Shown here: one piece after another, positions 40,676-52,509 of the stretch
Layout: the number at the start of each line of letters is the position of its first letter
Position numbering within the stretch: position 1 is the first letter of the stretch
Origin: Argyresthia goedartella
Taxonomy: Eukaryota; Arthropoda; Insecta; Lepidoptera; Argyresthiidae
Length of the DNA stretch: 64,000 nt
Reading direction: 5' to 3'
Assembly: GCA_949825045.1 (NCBI GenBank)
Contig: OX463807.1
Location: 34,058,749-34,122,748, forward strand
The notes under the pieces: model-generated
The model's input: the letters and a program-made list of their open reading frames with translations, nothing else
What the model was told of the DNA's origin: nothing
The model's database searches: none
Made by a program: the position numbers and the translations under genes

Positions 40676-43264
40676 ATCAAATCAAATCAAATCAAATCAA
40701 AAATCATTTATTTCCATAGGATTTTGTTACATCACTTAGATCCGTCATTACATTTTTTTGGGTGAGTTCACTAACACAATGGCGGAATCTGTGGAGAAGA
40801 GCTCACCGAAGAAACTCCACAGTCGTCGCATCTTTTGCGTTTCCTTTTTTAAATAAAATATTGTCAAATTACAAAATGAATGCTAATTATATATCGAAAC
40901 AGCCTGTTACTCAAACAATCTATTCCCATGGACATCTGTCCTCTAAGTAATCAGATATCCTATAGTAACCTTTTTTATACAATTTCTGTTTTATTATTAT
41001 TTTAAACTTGTCTAAAGGTAAGTTTTTAATATCAGTAGGGACCTTATTGTAATAGCGTATACAATTGCCTTTAAATGAATTACTAATTTTATGTAGTCGG
41101 CTTACATAAGCAACCAACTTGTCTTTATTTCTAGTATTAAAATTGTGTATATCACTGTACTTCTGAAAATTAGTTATATTTCTTTTTACATACACAAGAT
41201 TGTCATAGATATATTGAGACACAAATGTCAGAATATTGATTTCTTTAAACTTTTCCCTCAGTGACACTCTAGGCCCTAATCTATAAATTGCACGAACAGC
41301 CCGTTTCTGCAGAATAAATATACTATTAGCATTCGCAGCGTGACCCCACAATAAAATACCATAGGTCATTAGACTATGAAAGTAACTAAAGTAGACTAGT
41401 CTAGCGGTGTCTACGTCGGTAAGAGCTCTAATTTTTTTAACTGCGAACGCTGCCGAACTCAGTCTGTTCGACAATTTATTTATATGAGGATCCCATTGTA
41501 GTTTGGCGTCTTAAGTAATGCCCAAAAAGACAGTCGACTGCACAAGGTCCAATCTCTGTCCTTTTATAAATATGTCTGTAGTTACCGGGTTCACATTGGG
41601 TAACACGAATTTAATACATTTAGTTTTCTTTTCATTAAGTAATAAATTGTTAACAGTAAACCAGTTCACTATACTAGAGATAGCATTGTTTACCTCGTCA
41701 TAATTTGATTGCTGTCTTTTAACTTTAAATATCAAAGAAGTATCATCGGCAAACAATACTAACCCATGTTTTGCTTTAACAAGGTAAGGTAAATCATTAA
41801 TATATACTAAAAACAAGAAAGGACCAAGAATTGAACCTTGCGGTACGCCCATACTTATTGAAGACCCAGGTGATCTTTTCCCATTAACATAGACCATCTG
41901 AACCCTATCTGTTAGATATGACTCCAGAAGGTCAAGTGCCTGATCTTTTACACCATAATGGCGTAACTTCCTGACAAGAGTGTCATTATGGACGCAATCA
42001 AAAGCCTTGGTTAGATCGCAGAAGACACCTATATAGAGTTCATATAATCTTCGTCTGCTCCTATGAATTCCAACTGTCGCCCAATCACTAAACAAAGCTT
42101 TGTTATTAACTTTTATAGTTTTTGATTTAAATACCGTATCATATTCATTTTTGACAAGGTTAAATACTGAGTTGTACAACAAATTTGGATCGTCACTGTA
42201 TGGTATTTCCCATAGTTTATCTAAAATATTATTCCTGTAGTGTTCAAGCCGAGTGTCACTAACGGGCACACATGTAATATCCTCTTTTTGGTTTATTTTA
42301 TTTTAATATTGAATATACCTATCTGACCAGAGTGATCAGAGGTTAATTTATTGATGACAGATTTGAAAATGGGCGTAATGTTAGTAAATATATTGTCAAT
42401 GCAGGTAGCAGATGTTGCAGTAATTCTAGTAGGCTCCAAAAACAGATAGTTCATGTTGTGACATAAAGATAAAGATTTTAATCTAGTACAAATATTATTA
42501 TCCTCTAACAGATTAACATTAAAATCACCACAAATTATAAAAAAATTGTTTTTATCGCTGATTTTAATCAACACTTCATCCATTTTCTTTTCGAATAAAT
42601 CAAAGCATGAATCTGGTGGTCTGTATACGCTCATTACAATAAGTTGTTCAAGTTCAATACAGGCTATTTCCATGGTACGCTCAACAGACAGGCTCACTAT
42701 GTCAACTCGTTCCTTATATTTAAATCTATTATTTACAAGTATTAAGGAGCCACCGCGATCAGCTGTTTTTCTGTTGAACGAACTAGCAACGTGGTGGTTA
42801 TTAAAGTTGAACATGAACTGATAACTCTTTAAAAAGTGCTCTGTTATACATAAAATATCAATATTATTACAGTTCATGAATAACTCAATTTCCAGTTCTT
42901 TACTTAACATGCCCTGTATATTTTGATGAACCACGTTTAAAATATTCTTACTTTTACATTTTTCATTACTAGTAACTTGATTTAATGGGCAAGATGAAGG
43001 TATATTTATACAAATATTAATATTACTGCCAGAGTTACTCTCTGTTGTCCTATGGGTTAATTTAAAGAGCTTGGAACAGATTCCAAGGAGAAGAAGGATC
43101 AATGATTCTTGTGGTATTTTATTGTAGAAGCGAATACAGTGCCTCATGAATGATGTACCTACTTTACTTAGTCTAAATAATGGTAGTGCTAACCTATTTC
43201 TATTTCTCAATTTTCTCAAATCAAATTGTCTTTTTGAAGGTTGGAAGACGCATTGAGAGTGCAT
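40676..43264 (-). mobile_element. LINE 'B' (Jockey/CR1-like), internally deleted, chimeric 5' end
   Basis: (ATCAA)n tail at 40676-40702; C-terminal frame 40920-41474; RT frame 41511-42269 with FCDLTKAFDCVH, GVPQGSILGPFLFLVYINDL, LFADDTSLIF; endonuclease frame 42293-43264 with VVHQNIQGML, ICGDFNVNLL, LTSDHSG. RT fingers are missing: SRRRLYELY joins directly to IGVFCDL, in frame. The first about 60 codons of the endonuclease frame (RNRLALPLFRLSKVGTSFMR) belong to the C-terminus of another LINE copy, fused in frame. Related to LINE A. Confidence 0.88.
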
Positions 43265-45030
43265 TGAGACTATGATTGCAATTATTTGGCAAAGGATTTG
43301 AATGAACTTAATCCCTAGACAGTTATTATTTCAAAATTGCAATCAAATTCCGATCGCAAATCGCAGTACCAGTCAGAGACATATACCCGAGCTGCTGTGG
43401 ATAGCATTGGAAGTTTTCGAGTTAAGAAAAGTAAACTAACTGACAACTACCAAATAAGTTATAAGTTAAACATACGATTCCTTACAGGTCAAACGCGGGA
43501 AGTCTCAGATAAGCACGCGCTTAATATGTAGTTATCACTTAATGGTGTGTAAAATTGCTAAATAAATAAATATAGCTTTATGATCACATTTGCTCTATGT
43601 TAAGACGTTGTCCAATTTCTATTTAATATTAGACCTCAAATAATAAAAAAATACCACGGTGTTAGTTTAAAAGTTTATTTTTTATTTCAGAGGTTTAGCC
43701 TAATACCGCGTAACCAACGGCAATAAGTAAAATTCAGTGTTACAGTATAATATATTATTTTCCAAATTTTGAGTTTGTTTGAAATAATGTTGAATCTCAC
43801 ACTTTAAAAACTATTTCCGTGGTATTATTTAGGCTCTAGAAATCTTATTAAATCATGAGGATTGTTGACAGAAAAGGTCGGTTTCTTAGAAAGGTGAAAT
43901 AAGGAGGTACCTTTTACAGGGTCTAATGTGCTGTTATTTTGTGTTACTGTTTACTTGAATTTACATATACTTATACCAATATTCTGTTGTCGTTCGACTT
44001 AACTTGTGTGGTGATAAATCAGTAATTAAAAACATTCACTCACAAAACACGTAAAATTTATTTTAATAATATAGCCAAAAGTTTACACCAAAATATTGAA
44101 TGACAACCGTGTCCAAAACCAAAAATTAAACCAGAAAAGAGATAAAAAAACTGAAATTGTCTATGTCGCAAATGAACACCGAAATTGCTTTTGACGCTGT
44201 ATGCGCACTTTGATCAGGACTGACGTGAAGATGAAATGTTTGTATGAGGAGGATATGAAGTGCGTATGGAATAGATGAGGGGTTAAATGAACGATTGTCC
44301 AAAAGTATGCCGAAAATATCTTTGACGGTGGCGTACAAATGCCTTTAGGAATTAAGATGGACTAATGAACAGACGACCTAATCCTGTTCAAAGATTTAAA
44401 GTTGTCGAAAGAGTGAGGCCGCGCTATGAAACTAAATGTAAATTAAAATACATTGGCAGTTCAAATAAACAAAAAAATGGATTGGGTCATAAAAATACGG
44501 GATCTCCTGAAGCGGCGTCCAAGTCCTCCTTCACGTACGCCTGCCTGCCTGCGTCTGCCTGCTCCAAAGCACGCCTTGGTAAGGTTTACGCGTCCGCGGT
44601 GTCGGTATCAAAAATTGCGCAGCTCTCCACCAAAAGCTACAAACAAGATATAACGATAAGTACCAGAATAACGCTAACACGACCAAAATGCCACAACAGA
44701 ATATAAACACCAAATACATACCCAGATCGCTTCCAACGTCTGGCCTTTGAGTTCAGATGAAATAATGGGAAAATATCAGGAAAACATCAGCAAAATTTTA
44801 GGCGGGCATCAATTCTTGCCCAAGGACAATTCTTCTTGTGTCAAGGCTGCCCAAAACACATTACACAGCTCCTCACAACGCGAACAAAACTAGTCAAACG
44901 AGATAAATGTGCACCAAAATGCTTGCGACACCAACAGCACAATGAAAATGATTTTTTCCAGTCCTGCCAAAACTGACAACTACCAATAGGAATCTAGAAT
45001 AATTCGAACTTTCAATTTCGCATAAACGTA
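43265..45030. other. No gene recognised
   Basis: About 1.8 kb without a convincing frame or repeat. Short overlapping frames at 44365-44719 on both strands look like chance. Confidence 0.4.
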
Positions 45031-48000
45031 TTATTATTATTAATACTTTATTTCAGATAAAAATCCATATATTAGTTACCTACTATTTACACTTAATTTT
45101 AATGAAATACATAATTTTTATTATTAATTTAATTTAGTGAGCAACATACAATGGTGCCTCAAAAACGGGCTGTCCATCCTAGCACTTAACACCATCAGGA
45201 TGCTGTTGGGACTGTCGCGAGTTCTGCGCATCAACGAAGCCACACGATTTCGAATGATTGCCGCGAAACCGTCAACCCTGGCTTCGGCAAACATTCCCGA
45301 TGCACTACAGTATCGCGGCAACCCCAACAACATCCTGAAAACATTATTATATTGTACTCGGAGGGCGCCGAGGGCCCGCTGCGTATAACTAACCCATAGG
45401 CCACACGTGTACAGAGACTGGCAAAATGCCTTGAAGAGGGCAATCTTTACCTCTCTGGTATATCGGGCAAATCTACGTGATAGCATATTACAGCGGACCG
45501 CCAACGCCCTCCTTTCCCTATCAATATCTGCGTCATCCTGCAAACGCTCATTGACCACGTGCCCCAGGTACTTGAACTGTGACACTCTAGCGAGAGGCGA
45601 GTCACATAGCTTGAGGGCCGGCACATCGACAGGTACTTTAGCGCCCGACATGAAAACCATGTATTCGCTCTTCTTTGTGTTGTACCTGAGTCCGTGGTCT
45701 TCCGCGTATGACTCACACACTGCGAGCATTTTTCTCATGCCACTGACCGAGGGGCTCAGCAGCACCATGTCATCAGCGTAACTTATGTTGTTGATAATTT
45801 TCCCATCAATAGAACAGCCGACGTTGGTACTGACGAGCGCCTCGATCAGGCCATTTACATATAGGTTAAACAGCACAAGTGAGCTTAGCCCTCCCTGTCT
45901 TACCCCATAATCTAGCCTATGTACTTCAGAGTATGAGTCCGCCCATTTCACAGTATTTGTCTGATTCCTATACCAATATTTTAATAATGATATTAACTGT
46001 GGAGGAAAATTTGACTCGTGAGACAGTTTATGCCACAAAACATCATAGCACACCGTATCAAATGCCTTAGACAAATCCAGAAAACACGCTAAGACATTAG
46101 TTTTTCTATCCGTGTAGTACTTGACAGTTTGCTTGAGGGACAGAATGGCACTTTCTGTCGACAAGCCCGCTCTGAACCCAAACTGTGCATCATGTAGCAA
46201 GATATGCTTGCACAAGCGTCTCTCGAACAAACTGTCAAGCACCTTTGCGATAGTGGTGGCAAGAGAAATTGGCCTATAGTTATTGACATCCGAGATATCG
46301 CCCGTCTTGTTCTTTATTATAGGAACAACAACTGTCCTCATAAGGCTGTCGGGGAGATATGAGTGAGCAATGCAAATGTTAAAAAAAATACTCAGTACTC
46401 TAGCCAAGTGAAACCCAGCGTACTGCAAGTGCTCAATACTAATACCGTCATGTCCTGGAGACTTTTCCCTTTTCATGTGTTTTATAATCCAGCGGATCTC
46501 TTGGGATGTAAAACGGATGGGGGTTTTGCTATCCTCCTGGACATGACAGCTCTCGCCAGCTGCATCATTTGCCTGCCTCATAGGTTGGGCAGGGGGAGCT
46601 ACTACAAACTGTTTTCTAAACAAATTAGCTATTTCACAGTTATCTGTCACACCATTCACACCTACAGGGAGACTAGACTTCGGAAACAGTTTCTTTGTCT
46701 CCTTCCAGAATTTACCAAAATCTTTGGAATGGTGAGTGGATGCTATTATGTTCATTTTTATTTGTTCCGCGTTATTTTGGCACCATCGAAGTTTTCTTTT
46801 AAAAATTTTCCTCGTCTCCGTCATTTTTTCAAAAGTAGGTCCCATCTTGGGCTTGCCAATTTGCATCCATTCACCAAACCAAAGCCTGGCTTCTGCATGG
46901 GACTGACTCACATGTTTATTCCAACCCGTGATATACGGTTTCTTTTTTCTACTATTATAGCTAGAATTTATATCGGCCAAAGGACTAGATGTAATGGCGG
47001 CCTCACTGATTATCTTAATAATATTACTATACATGTTATCTAGCACGAGCTTATGTTCTAACTTATCACAGTATTTATCTTCACAACACTTACTAAATTC
47101 ACTAGGGAAGTCCACCTCTCTCAGACTATCATTACAGTAGTTGTTATATCTGTCTATAAGTGCAGCTGGCCTTATACCCCAGATGACCCTGTTTGGAGGC
47201 TTACATGTAATATTTCCCTTGGCGGGAATCAGATCTAATTTACAAATTATTTCTAAAGGGATGTGATCAGACCAAAACACGTCATACTTAATTGTGGCAC
47301 TAATCACAGTACTCCACGCTGCCTGGGTCACCACGCAATGATCCAGCCAGCTATAGCTGCCTATATGTGCATCACTCCTATAGGTATACGAGTCTGAGTT
47401 TATGCCCAGCATTCTTACGTCCGCACATTCCCACGACTGTTCGTCGCAGAACTGCGATAGTTCAGTATAAAACAGCTCGCCGGGATGCGCGTTAAAGTCA
47501 CCCAGTATATAAACAGCTTCGACATTATTTTGCTCAATTATCGAGTTAATTTCACCTAGACACTGGATAAGCTCAACTAAATTGTCATGCGCATCTGTAG
47601 GCATATATACCGACTTGAGACGGGTACTCGCGGGAGGCAGACTCGGAGAAACAGAACGTTTTAAAACGGATGTGTTTAGATGGCCATTTCGCGTATCACT
47701 TGGCTTTTGAGTTTGGCGTTGAAAGTTCAGTCCCTCGAATTTATAACAAGCAAGGTCCGCATTCCGGTAAGTATCATTTTGATCCTGGTGCATTAGCAAG
47801 CCAGCTTAGCGTTTTCGTGGGTTGAAACTCTTCTTTTTTCTGCAGATCGGGAAGCTATAGTCGGCCGCTGATGAATGTGCAACCTTTTGTCAAATGGGCT
47901 GTCTTCCCGGTGTATGTGAGTATCACGGCATCAGGAATACTCGTCTGCAAGATGTATTCAAGTCCTCGTTTCCGTAGAAACTCATAAAATAACATAATTT

Positions 48001-48351
48001 CAGCGGCGTTTCTTATCGGCAGTGGGTAGAAGACTGGACATTCTTCTTTTCAAATCCCATTCATTGGTTTGTAAACCTTTTTGATAATTTTAACCTGGAA
48101 AATGCGCATTCGAAGTCTAGTTTAGTTTCTAAAACAAATGTTTTATATTCCAGGGTCCTTTGGTTGACTAGGAGTTGTGATCCTTGCGCTTGGTCTACAG
48201 GGTGTGAGACTTGTACCCCTCCCCGTGGGCGACTGACCTTCCTAATCACAAGGTGGCTCCGAGAGGGCTACGGACCTCGTGTGACGTCTGTCGCTGCCAC
48301 TCCGTAGTGCGGTCCCAGGAACGCCGGACTTTCTCCACATACTCACAACAC
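45031..48351 (-). mobile_element. LINE 'F' with 891-codon ORF and foreign-looking 5' part
   Basis: An (ATT)n-like end near 45031, then one long minus-strand frame 45124-47799. From the ORF start: about 60 residues that recur elsewhere (arm 51119-51894), then the second half of an apurinic-like endonuclease (YILGDFNAHPGEL, FWSDHIPLEI), then RT (YRPISLATTIAKVLDSLFER, FLDLSKAFDTV, YGVRQGGLSSLVLFNLYVNG, ISYADDMVLLSP) and a C-terminal region. The YADD site is intact, but the first half of the endonuclease is absent. Clade not fixed; the GVRQGG box differs from the Jockey/CR1 types here. Confidence 0.88.
47614..48351 (-). repeat. Inverted-repeat arm 1 (738 bp)
   Basis: Near-identical reverse complement of 51119-51894. 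Outer edge tgttgtgagtatgtggagaa; inner edge ...gagtacccgtctcaag. It contains a 62-codon ORF (48061-48249, MIRKVSRPRGGVQVSHPV) unchanged in arm 2. It lacks a 33-nt stretch present in arm 2 at about 51470-51502. Confidence 0.9.
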
Positions 48352-48983
48352 TTATAAAACATCAACCAGCCTGTATCACAATAAAATCGAAATAAAAATT
48401 AACATAACAAAGGAGTCTTAAAACGACGTCTGCGAGTTCACGCTGCACTTTTACTTTATTTATGTGTTGAATTTTTGATGGGATTAGAAATGATAAGAAC
48501 ATGAACAATTCTATTATCGTGGTAAGAAATTTCTATGAAATTTCTATGTAATTGTATTTCTTGGTAATCGGTTCTATGAGCTCCATTCAGTGGTAGGGCC
48601 TTGGTGAATGGAGCTTCATAGGACCTATTATCGAGTTATATCACCCCGAATATAGGGTTCCTTTATGTTACATAATATCATACATTTTGAAACATGATGA
48701 TGAGGACAGGTAACATTTTCCACGTTTATTTCAGGTAAAATACCCATAGCACAGTAAATGTACAATACACAATCATTAAAATAAAAAAATATAAATGCAA
48801 TAAAATAAAAAATGCAATAACATAAAAATAAAGCAGATATATCACAAACAGCCAGGTTTAAAATTGTAAAACTATGTAGAAAAAAAAAAAAAAGAATCTT
48901 AATAATTCTATGTGTAATCTATCTATTAGCACTCACATGTACTCACACACTGTATACACTCAGTGTAATAAATAAATAATATA

Positions 48984-49830
48984 CTCGGCGCCACGACTAA
49001 AGAGCTTTGTCCTTGAATGCGCAGTAGTCACTTTTCACAAGTGTTTGGCGCGGGGCAGTGAGGAGCGACGGGGGCGGTAGTCAGCGCCGGCACCTGATTC
49101 ATTGATCAGTCGCTTCCCGATGCCCGCACCGAAAGCACGTCTCGAAGCTTCTTGAGTACAGTCGCATACAATATTACCCAACGTTATCTTTCGCCCCGGT
49201 CGAAAATGCCGAAAAATAAAGTACTGACTAGGCAAGCTAGAAAAATGGTTTACGATGTGAACTGTTATATCAAAAAAGAGTCTGATGAAATCGTTGCTGA
49301 TTTAAAACTGGCGAAGACCACATCAGCCACCTCTTCCATCACACTACAAAACTTGTTAGAAGCCACAATTCAAAATTTAAATGAAGTTAGAAACAGGTCA
49401 ATAAGTGTTACAGACCAAAACATATTAACCGAAATTTGCCATAACTTGGAGCAAAATCGCGAAGAATTTGGACAAGCTATGAATACAACTAGCTTAAAAT
49501 TGCAAGGCATTATTAATGTCCTAAACCAGGGTCAGAAAAGAACAGCAACTGCTACCAAAACGTCTGTTGCAACTATAAAAAGGCTTTCGAAAGAAGCACA
49601 CAATTCAGAGTTACTTGCAGTCTTTCGAACCCCTCCATTCCATTATTTACATCGGCTAATATCCCAATCAACAAAATATCAAACAGAGAAAAAATAAAAG
49701 TGAAGAAAGTCCTGAACACTCATTCCTTCACACTAACCCTAAAAACGCACTTCGGAATTATGCCGCGACTGTACACATGCGCAGTAATCCCCGCCAGTTT
49801 CTCCGAGAGCTCTTTATTCGTGGCGCCGAG
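48984..49830 (+). mobile_element. Small TIR DNA transposon flanked by TA
   Basis: Terminal inverted repeats ctcggcgccacgactaaag (48984 on) and its complement ending 49830 match at 22 of 23 positions, with TA on both sides (48982-48983, 49831-49832). A direct motif atgcgcagta lies near each end. It carries one ORF with an HTH-like end but no DDE domain, so it must depend on another transposase. It sits exactly at the edge of the SINE 49833-50075. Confidence 0.82.
49206..49697 (+). CDS. HTH-type protein of small transposon (163 aa)
   Basis: Chosen start ATG 49206 (MPKNKVLTRQARKMVYDVNC), because the homologous fragment begins near AR..V; an in-frame ATG exists at 49152. After a 70-residue middle segment rich in Asn/Gln and Leu, with heptad-like spacing, comes TATATKTSVATIKRLSKEA, a helix-turn-helix-like end as in N-terminal domains of insect transposases. 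A catalytic domain is absent. The ORF has no stop despite lying in a non-autonomous element. It might bind the element ends; function unproven. Confidence 0.6.
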   Translation: MPKNKVLTRQARKMVYDVNCYIKKESDEIVADLKLAKTTSATSSITLQNLLEATIQNLNEVRNRSISVTDQNILTEICHNLEQNREEFGQAMNTTSLKLQGIINVLNQGQKRTATATKTSVATIKRLSKEAHNSELLAVFRTPPFHYLHRLISQSTKYQTEKK

Positions 49831-49832
49831 TA

Positions 49833-50075
49833 TACCTTGGTCACTATTTACACACATTGATCTAGCCCCAAACTAGGATGCCCTGTATCTTGGATACTAG
49901 ACAACGATATACATACGTTTATAGATAAATATTATACTTAGATAGATAAACAACCAAGACTAGGGTACAAACATCCTTTCTCATCAAACAAATATTTACC
50001 CCCACCGGGAATCGAACCCGGGACTCTTGGCTTCGTAGGCAGGGTCACTGCCGTCTCGGCCATTCAAGTCGTCAA
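49833..50075 (-). repeat. tRNA-derived SINE
   Basis: The minus strand gives an A-box-like ggccgagacggcag, a tRNA-like middle (ccctgcctacgaagccaaga) and a B box in gggttcgattcccgg, then a unique body ending ggggctagatcaatgtgtgt. Pol III promoter parts look good, but the acceptor stem does not close, so it is not a tRNA gene. Confidence 0.8.
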
Positions 50076-50099
50076 TGCAATGAACTGCAGATATCGTCA

Positions 50100-50890
50100 C
50101 AAACAGCAAGCATGATTGCATTTCCCGAGCCTCTCAGTCTCCCTCACGCGGAGGCGACCCTGGATCTTAAGACGGCGAAGAAGTCAGACACTTCCGCGTC
50201 CACGAACATGCTCGACTCACTACAGAAACGCGGCAGCCTGAGGAGGATACGGAACGCATCATTGTACTGAATCCTCAGGGTACTTTCTCGTGTGTGTTGC
50301 TCCACAGGTGACATGTGTAAAGATTTTGACAGAATGCCTTGAACAGAATGACTTTAACAGCTTGGTTACACCTGTGGAACTTGCAAGCGAGCATATTGCA
50401 TCTGACAGACAGCGCCCGTCTTTCCCGCTCCATGTCATAATCGTCACCGAGGTCCTCCGTCAGTATGTGACCTATGTACTTAAAACGATCTACAACCCGA
50501 ACCGGCGAGCAATTCCTTACTATCTGGAGCACCCTCACCAGACCTCTGCCTTCCCTAAATATCTTCATCTCCGTTTTTTGGACATTTTACTTCAGTCCGT
50601 GTTCATCGGCATAATGTTCACAAACTGACAGTAGTTTCCCTAAACCTTCGATGGAGGGTCTGAGGAGCACCATGTCGTCCGCATAGCTGAGGTTGTTTAC
50701 ACAAACACCCCCAACATGACAGCCGAACTTGGTGCCCCTCAACCTTACAATTAGGTCATTGACGTAGAGATTGAAGAGGTCCGGAGATGTGAGCCCTCCC
50801 CAATGTATAAGTGTGAGGAATACAAAATTTATATATAGAGAACTTGTTTCATTACCCTGTACGAGATAGGCTGATGTGGTATTCAATCAA
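50100..50890 (-). pseudogene. LINE fragment, same group as LINE F
   Basis: Minus strand: TSPDLFNLYVNDLIVRLRGT, NLSYADDMVLLRPSIEGLGK, a frame break near 50600, then FKYIGHILTEDLGDDYDMER and ILFKAFCQNLYTCHLW. The homologous blocks of LINE F align clearly, but the two differ at many residues. 50891-51118 holds nothing recognised. Confidence 0.8.
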
Positions 50891-51118
50891 AAGCTGGTCT
50901 TGTTATGGTTCATACAGGCATGTTTATTTAACTATTAAATATTCATTGCTAGTCCACAAATATTATACAAAAGTTCTCCTTTGGAGTTGGTAGTTTAACT
51001 TTTACAATTTACAATAAAAATTAGACAATACTCAGGCCTTAACTAACACGCCTGTAGTTGTGTCAATCCGTGAAAAATTCATTAATTAGGTTACCTTCTA
51101 AAAGTATGGAGTGTGATC

Positions 51119-51894
51119 TGTGTTGTGAGTATGTGGAGAAAGTCCGGCGTTCCTGGGACCGCACTACGGAGTGGCAGCGACAGACGTCACACGAGGTCCG
51201 TAGCCCTCTCGGAGCCACCTTGTGATTAGGAAGGTCAGTCGCCCACGGGGAGGGGTACAAGTCTCACACCCTGTAGACCAAGCGCAAGGATCACAACTCC
51301 TAGTCAACCAAAGGACCCTGGAATATAAAACATTTGTTTTAGAAACTAAACTAGACTTCGAATGCGCATTTTCCAGGTTAAAACTATCAAAAAGGTTTAC
51401 AAACCAATGAATGGGATTTGAAAAGAAGAATGTCCAGTCTTCTACCCACTGCCGATAAGAAACGCCGCTAGGACATATGGGATGTCACGACTGGCTTCTG
51501 AAATTATGTTATTCTATGAGTTTCTACGGAAACGAGGACTTGAATACATCTTGCAGACGAGTATTCCTGATGCCGTGATACTCACATACACCGGGAAGAC
51601 AGCCCATTTGACAAAAGGTTGCACGTTCATCAGCGGCGGACTATAGCTTCCCGATCTGCAGAAAAAAAAAGAGTTTCAACACACAAAAACGCTAAACTGG
51701 CTTGCTAATGCACCAGGATCAAAATGATACTTACCGGAAGGCGGACAGCTGCCTTGCTTGTTATAAATTCGAGGGACTGAACTTTCAACGCCAAACTCAA
51801 AAGCCAAGTGATACGCGAAATGGCCATCTAAACACATCCGTTTTAAAACGTTCTGTTTCTCCGAGTCTGCCTCCCGCGAGTACCCGTCTCAAGA
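51119..51894 (+). repeat. Inverted-repeat arm 2 (776 bp)
   Basis: Mirror of 47614-48351. On the + strand the same frames appear (51222-51410 and 51702-51890). After ...cgtctcaag the sequence departs from arm 1, which continues into endonuclease. Here it runs into unrelated AT-rich DNA. Confidence 0.9.
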
Positions 51895-52365
51895 CTTTGG
51901 AATTATTTATTTCCTTACTTTATATTGAATCTTCTCCCAATTCAATATCTACGGCCTAAAGAGGCTAAATCTGCCTAAACTCTTTGAAGATAATTAATTA
52001 AAACCATTGAATTTATAGCAAAAGCTTAAAAGCGAAATGTCAATTATTTGAACTACCTGCGTGACACAGAACACGTCGCAAGTGGGCACGTTCCGAAAAA
52101 GCCGAATCGCTGAGTTCATGTAGGCAATGATGCGTTCAAAATAAAAATATGGCAGCACAAAATTGTGTGCGTTACACGCTTGTTATCAACAACAAAACAA
52201 GACAATACTATTACATACATATACTTAAGAAGTAGCTGATATAATACGGCCAGAACAACACACAAAGCATTGAGGTCATTATCTTAACATCTTCTCTCTT
52301 TGTGTGTTTGTGTCTCTCTTGTGGCTTCTTGCACTTAGCACAGTCCAATCTCCCTTGATAGGTTC
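51895..52365. other. No gene recognised
   Basis: AT-rich flank between the inverted arm and the hairpins. No frame or repeat identified. Confidence 0.4.
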
Positions 52366-52436
52366 TCTAGCCTTGGTCTGTATCACTATACAGACCAAGG
52401 CTAGAATTGCAGAAAGCCACTGCTTTCTGCAATTCT
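52366..52436. repeat. Two adjacent perfect hairpins, each with CACT loop
   Basis: Hairpin 1: arms 52366-52383 and 52388-52405 (18 bp, tctagccttggtctgtat), loop cact. Hairpin 2: arms 52403-52417 and 52422-52436 (15 bp, agaattgcagaaagc), loop cact. All pairs are perfect, and the two overlap by three bases. Confidence 0.95.
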
Positions 52437-52509
52437 GTTGCAACTTTTCTGACGTTCAGCACGCCATCCATTACTGCCTCTCTGATGAATAAATAGTAAC
52501 TCCTTATAT

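Noticed and set aside
44365..44719. 113-codon + ORF with two overlapping frames
   Set aside because: Open in three frames at once, with no motif or neighbours to support coding.
46363..47043. 226-codon + strand ORF
   Set aside because: Lies wholly antisense to the RT/endonuclease ORF of LINE F.
49990..50075. tRNA gene
   Set aside because: A and B boxes are present, but the acceptor stem does not close and a SINE body follows; treated as SINE.
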